64,000 nt of DNA from Planctomycetota bacterium (GTDB lineage: Bacteria; Planctomycetota; UBA1135). The stretch spans positions 376,758 through 440,757 of the forward strand of contig JAAESM010000050.1 of the NCBI GenBank assembly GCA_024229395.1. Direction: 5' to 3'. This document shows positions 63,901-64,000 of the stretch, piece by piece (the first letter of the stretch is position 1; every line of letters begins with the position of its first letter). The translations under genes and the position numbers were made by a program. The notes beneath the pieces are model-generated. The model searched no databases. It saw only the letters and a program-made list of their open reading frames with translations, and was not told where the DNA came from.

Positions 63901-64000
63901 AGGCGACACCTACTACCGCTTCGATGAGCAAGAGTTTGCCTTGTCTCCAGAAGCCGGTCGCGAGGATTACGATTCTCTATTCAGCGCGTTGGAAAGTGCT
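60989..64000 (+). CDS. Type I polyketide synthase, KS-AT-(KR), partial at window end
   Basis: An open frame of 1004 codons that runs off the window. The only good start is TTG at 60989, since a TAA stands at 60941 and no ATG lies between. The ketosynthase begins at about residue 17 (AIAVVGTACHLPGA) with an intact triad: Cys189 in TACSTSLVAI, His325 in ETHGTGTPVGD and His365 in KSNIGHADT. The acyltransferase (from about 540) has LLPGGGAQYAQM, GHSLGE (Ser637) and CAAHSPML in place of HAFH/YASH. A post-AT linker ends at LPTYPFERQDYW (about 880-891). After it WFSQESW and WLLFLDRLGLGGALAARL look like the N-terminal half of a ketoreductase. It has no N-terminal docking extension. It probably extends the chain begun by the divergent NRPS. 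Confidence 0.93.
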   Translation, partial: MSTSANPQQTVAFPEGAIAVVGTACHLPGARNAAEFWNNLRNGVESVHFFTDEELLAAGVPAARLTDPNYVKASPTLDQVAGFDPGFWGISPKDAAIMDPQHRHFLECAYEALEDAGHDSQRFDGTIGVFGGCGANSYLMFNLLTNPQLVDSVGMFLLRHTNNDKDFLTTFTSYKMELEGPSVGIQTACSTSLVAIHVAAQHLLNGECDMALAGGSTIEIPHQAGYRSEQGDILSPDGHCRPFDASSAGTVFGSGAGMVVLRCLEDAIADGDTIRAVLRGSAVNNDGARKAGYLAPSVDGQAHAVAEALAVADVPADSISYLETHGTGTPVGDPIEVAGLTQAFRETTDGTGFCAIGSCKSNIGHADTAAGVASFLKVVEALQHEQLPPSLFFDQPNPLIEFDASPFYVNAKLQAWPRSEQPRRAGVNSLGVGGTNAHAILEEAPLQQSDEATRSMQILPLSAKTRTALDAMCERLADALEQQAEVKLADVAFTLQQGRREMEHRRTITCSSVAEAIALLREHKPPHVRQGQLNDRLGQRSLAFLLPGGGAQYAQMARDLYDKEASFRATLDRGFDILAQQHDVDLRPILLAEATDEIRTQLERPSIQLPAIFLVEVALGELLMRWGLQPDALLGHSLGENSAAYLAGVFPFEGGLGLVALRGKLFESLPPGGMVSVAMPASEVEPLLSEQLVIGVHNTPQQCVVSGPPQALQELHSVLEEHGMDWCPVKIDCAAHSPMLEPILQQFGDYIRGLELQAPHIPMVSNYTGQWLTDQEATDPEYWVKHLRHPVLFSDGTALLLQDKARVMLEVGPGKGLASLARQHPNASSNHVFLSAMRHRDEKSDDLDFLLGVVGQLWNIGIAPDWQGLHGSDKRLRIPLPTYPFERQDYWIEAGAPQAEQSAAQNAFEQLESLDDWFSQESWSGVICPTLDLAALKQPQRWLLFLDRLGLGGALAARLRAAGQEVITVREGDTYYRFDEQEFALSPEAGREDYDSLFSALESA

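Noticed and set aside
1-64000. tRNA, rRNA, CRISPR, insertion sequence, integrase or phage genes
   Set aside because: No such sequence or protein motif was seen on either strand; the compositional change near 60.6 kb is the only possible transfer sign.

Overview
The window most resembles a Gram-negative, secretion-rich chromosome, probably a planctomycete. The evidence is indirect: LptF/LptG-type outer-membrane permeases, many lipoprotein signals, four alkaline-phosphatase-superfamily proteins with a C-terminal 'LGY' signature, and a decayed subtilase whose C-terminal tail looks like those of planctomycete secreted proteins. No rRNA, tRNA, CRISPR array, insertion sequence or phage gene was seen. 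The genome is densely coded, and no gap without a gene exceeds about 200 bases.

Layout. (1) 0-2 kb: two oligopeptide-type ABC permeases. (2) 2-10 kb: acyl-CoA metabolism (two acyl-CoA dehydrogenases, 3-hydroxyacyl-CoA dehydrogenase, thiolase, a metallo-beta-lactamase-fold hydrolase), interrupted by a membrane phosphohydrolase and followed by a broken secreted protease. (3) 10-17 kb: a leftward run of nitrilase-type amidase, esterase lipoprotein, TPR lipoprotein and an LptG/LptF pair, with a rightward WaaP-like kinase beside it. (4) 17-30 kb: polysaccharide export begins, with a Wza-like lipoprotein, a PIG-L deacetylase, a flippase and three alkaline-phosphatase-fold enzymes, plus a USP, an exonuclease and a matrixin/TIG surface protease. 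(5) 30.7-39.8 kb: a tight rightward operon with two sulfotransferase-fold proteins, the complete dTDP-L-rhamnose pathway (rfbD, B, A, C), a polysaccharide deacetylase, an O-acyltransferase and a glycosyltransferase. (6) 39.9-53.7 kb: glycosyltransferases, a third sulfotransferase, a polymerase/ligase, a second flippase, a WecG/TagA-type transferase, a Wzc-like co-polymerase and a second Wza-like protein. (7) 53.8-56 kb: a large lipoprotein with a glycosidase-like NE/E motif pair. (8) 56-64 kb: the edge of a hybrid NRPS/PKS locus.

How it works together. Regions 4-7 read as a Wzx/Wzy-type pathway for a rhamnose-containing polysaccharide that is probably sulfated, deacetylated and O-acylated. 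Its Wzc-like protein lacks the Walker residues needed for kinase activity. Region 8 is the most unusual part. A leftward NRPS protein of 1578 residues has a formyltransferase-like domain, a remnant condensation region, an adenylation domain split by a luciferase-like monooxygenase, and a carrier domain. Divergent from it is a large KS-AT-(KR) polyketide synthase that runs off the window end. All functions are inferred from sequence motifs read by eye; no database search was possible.
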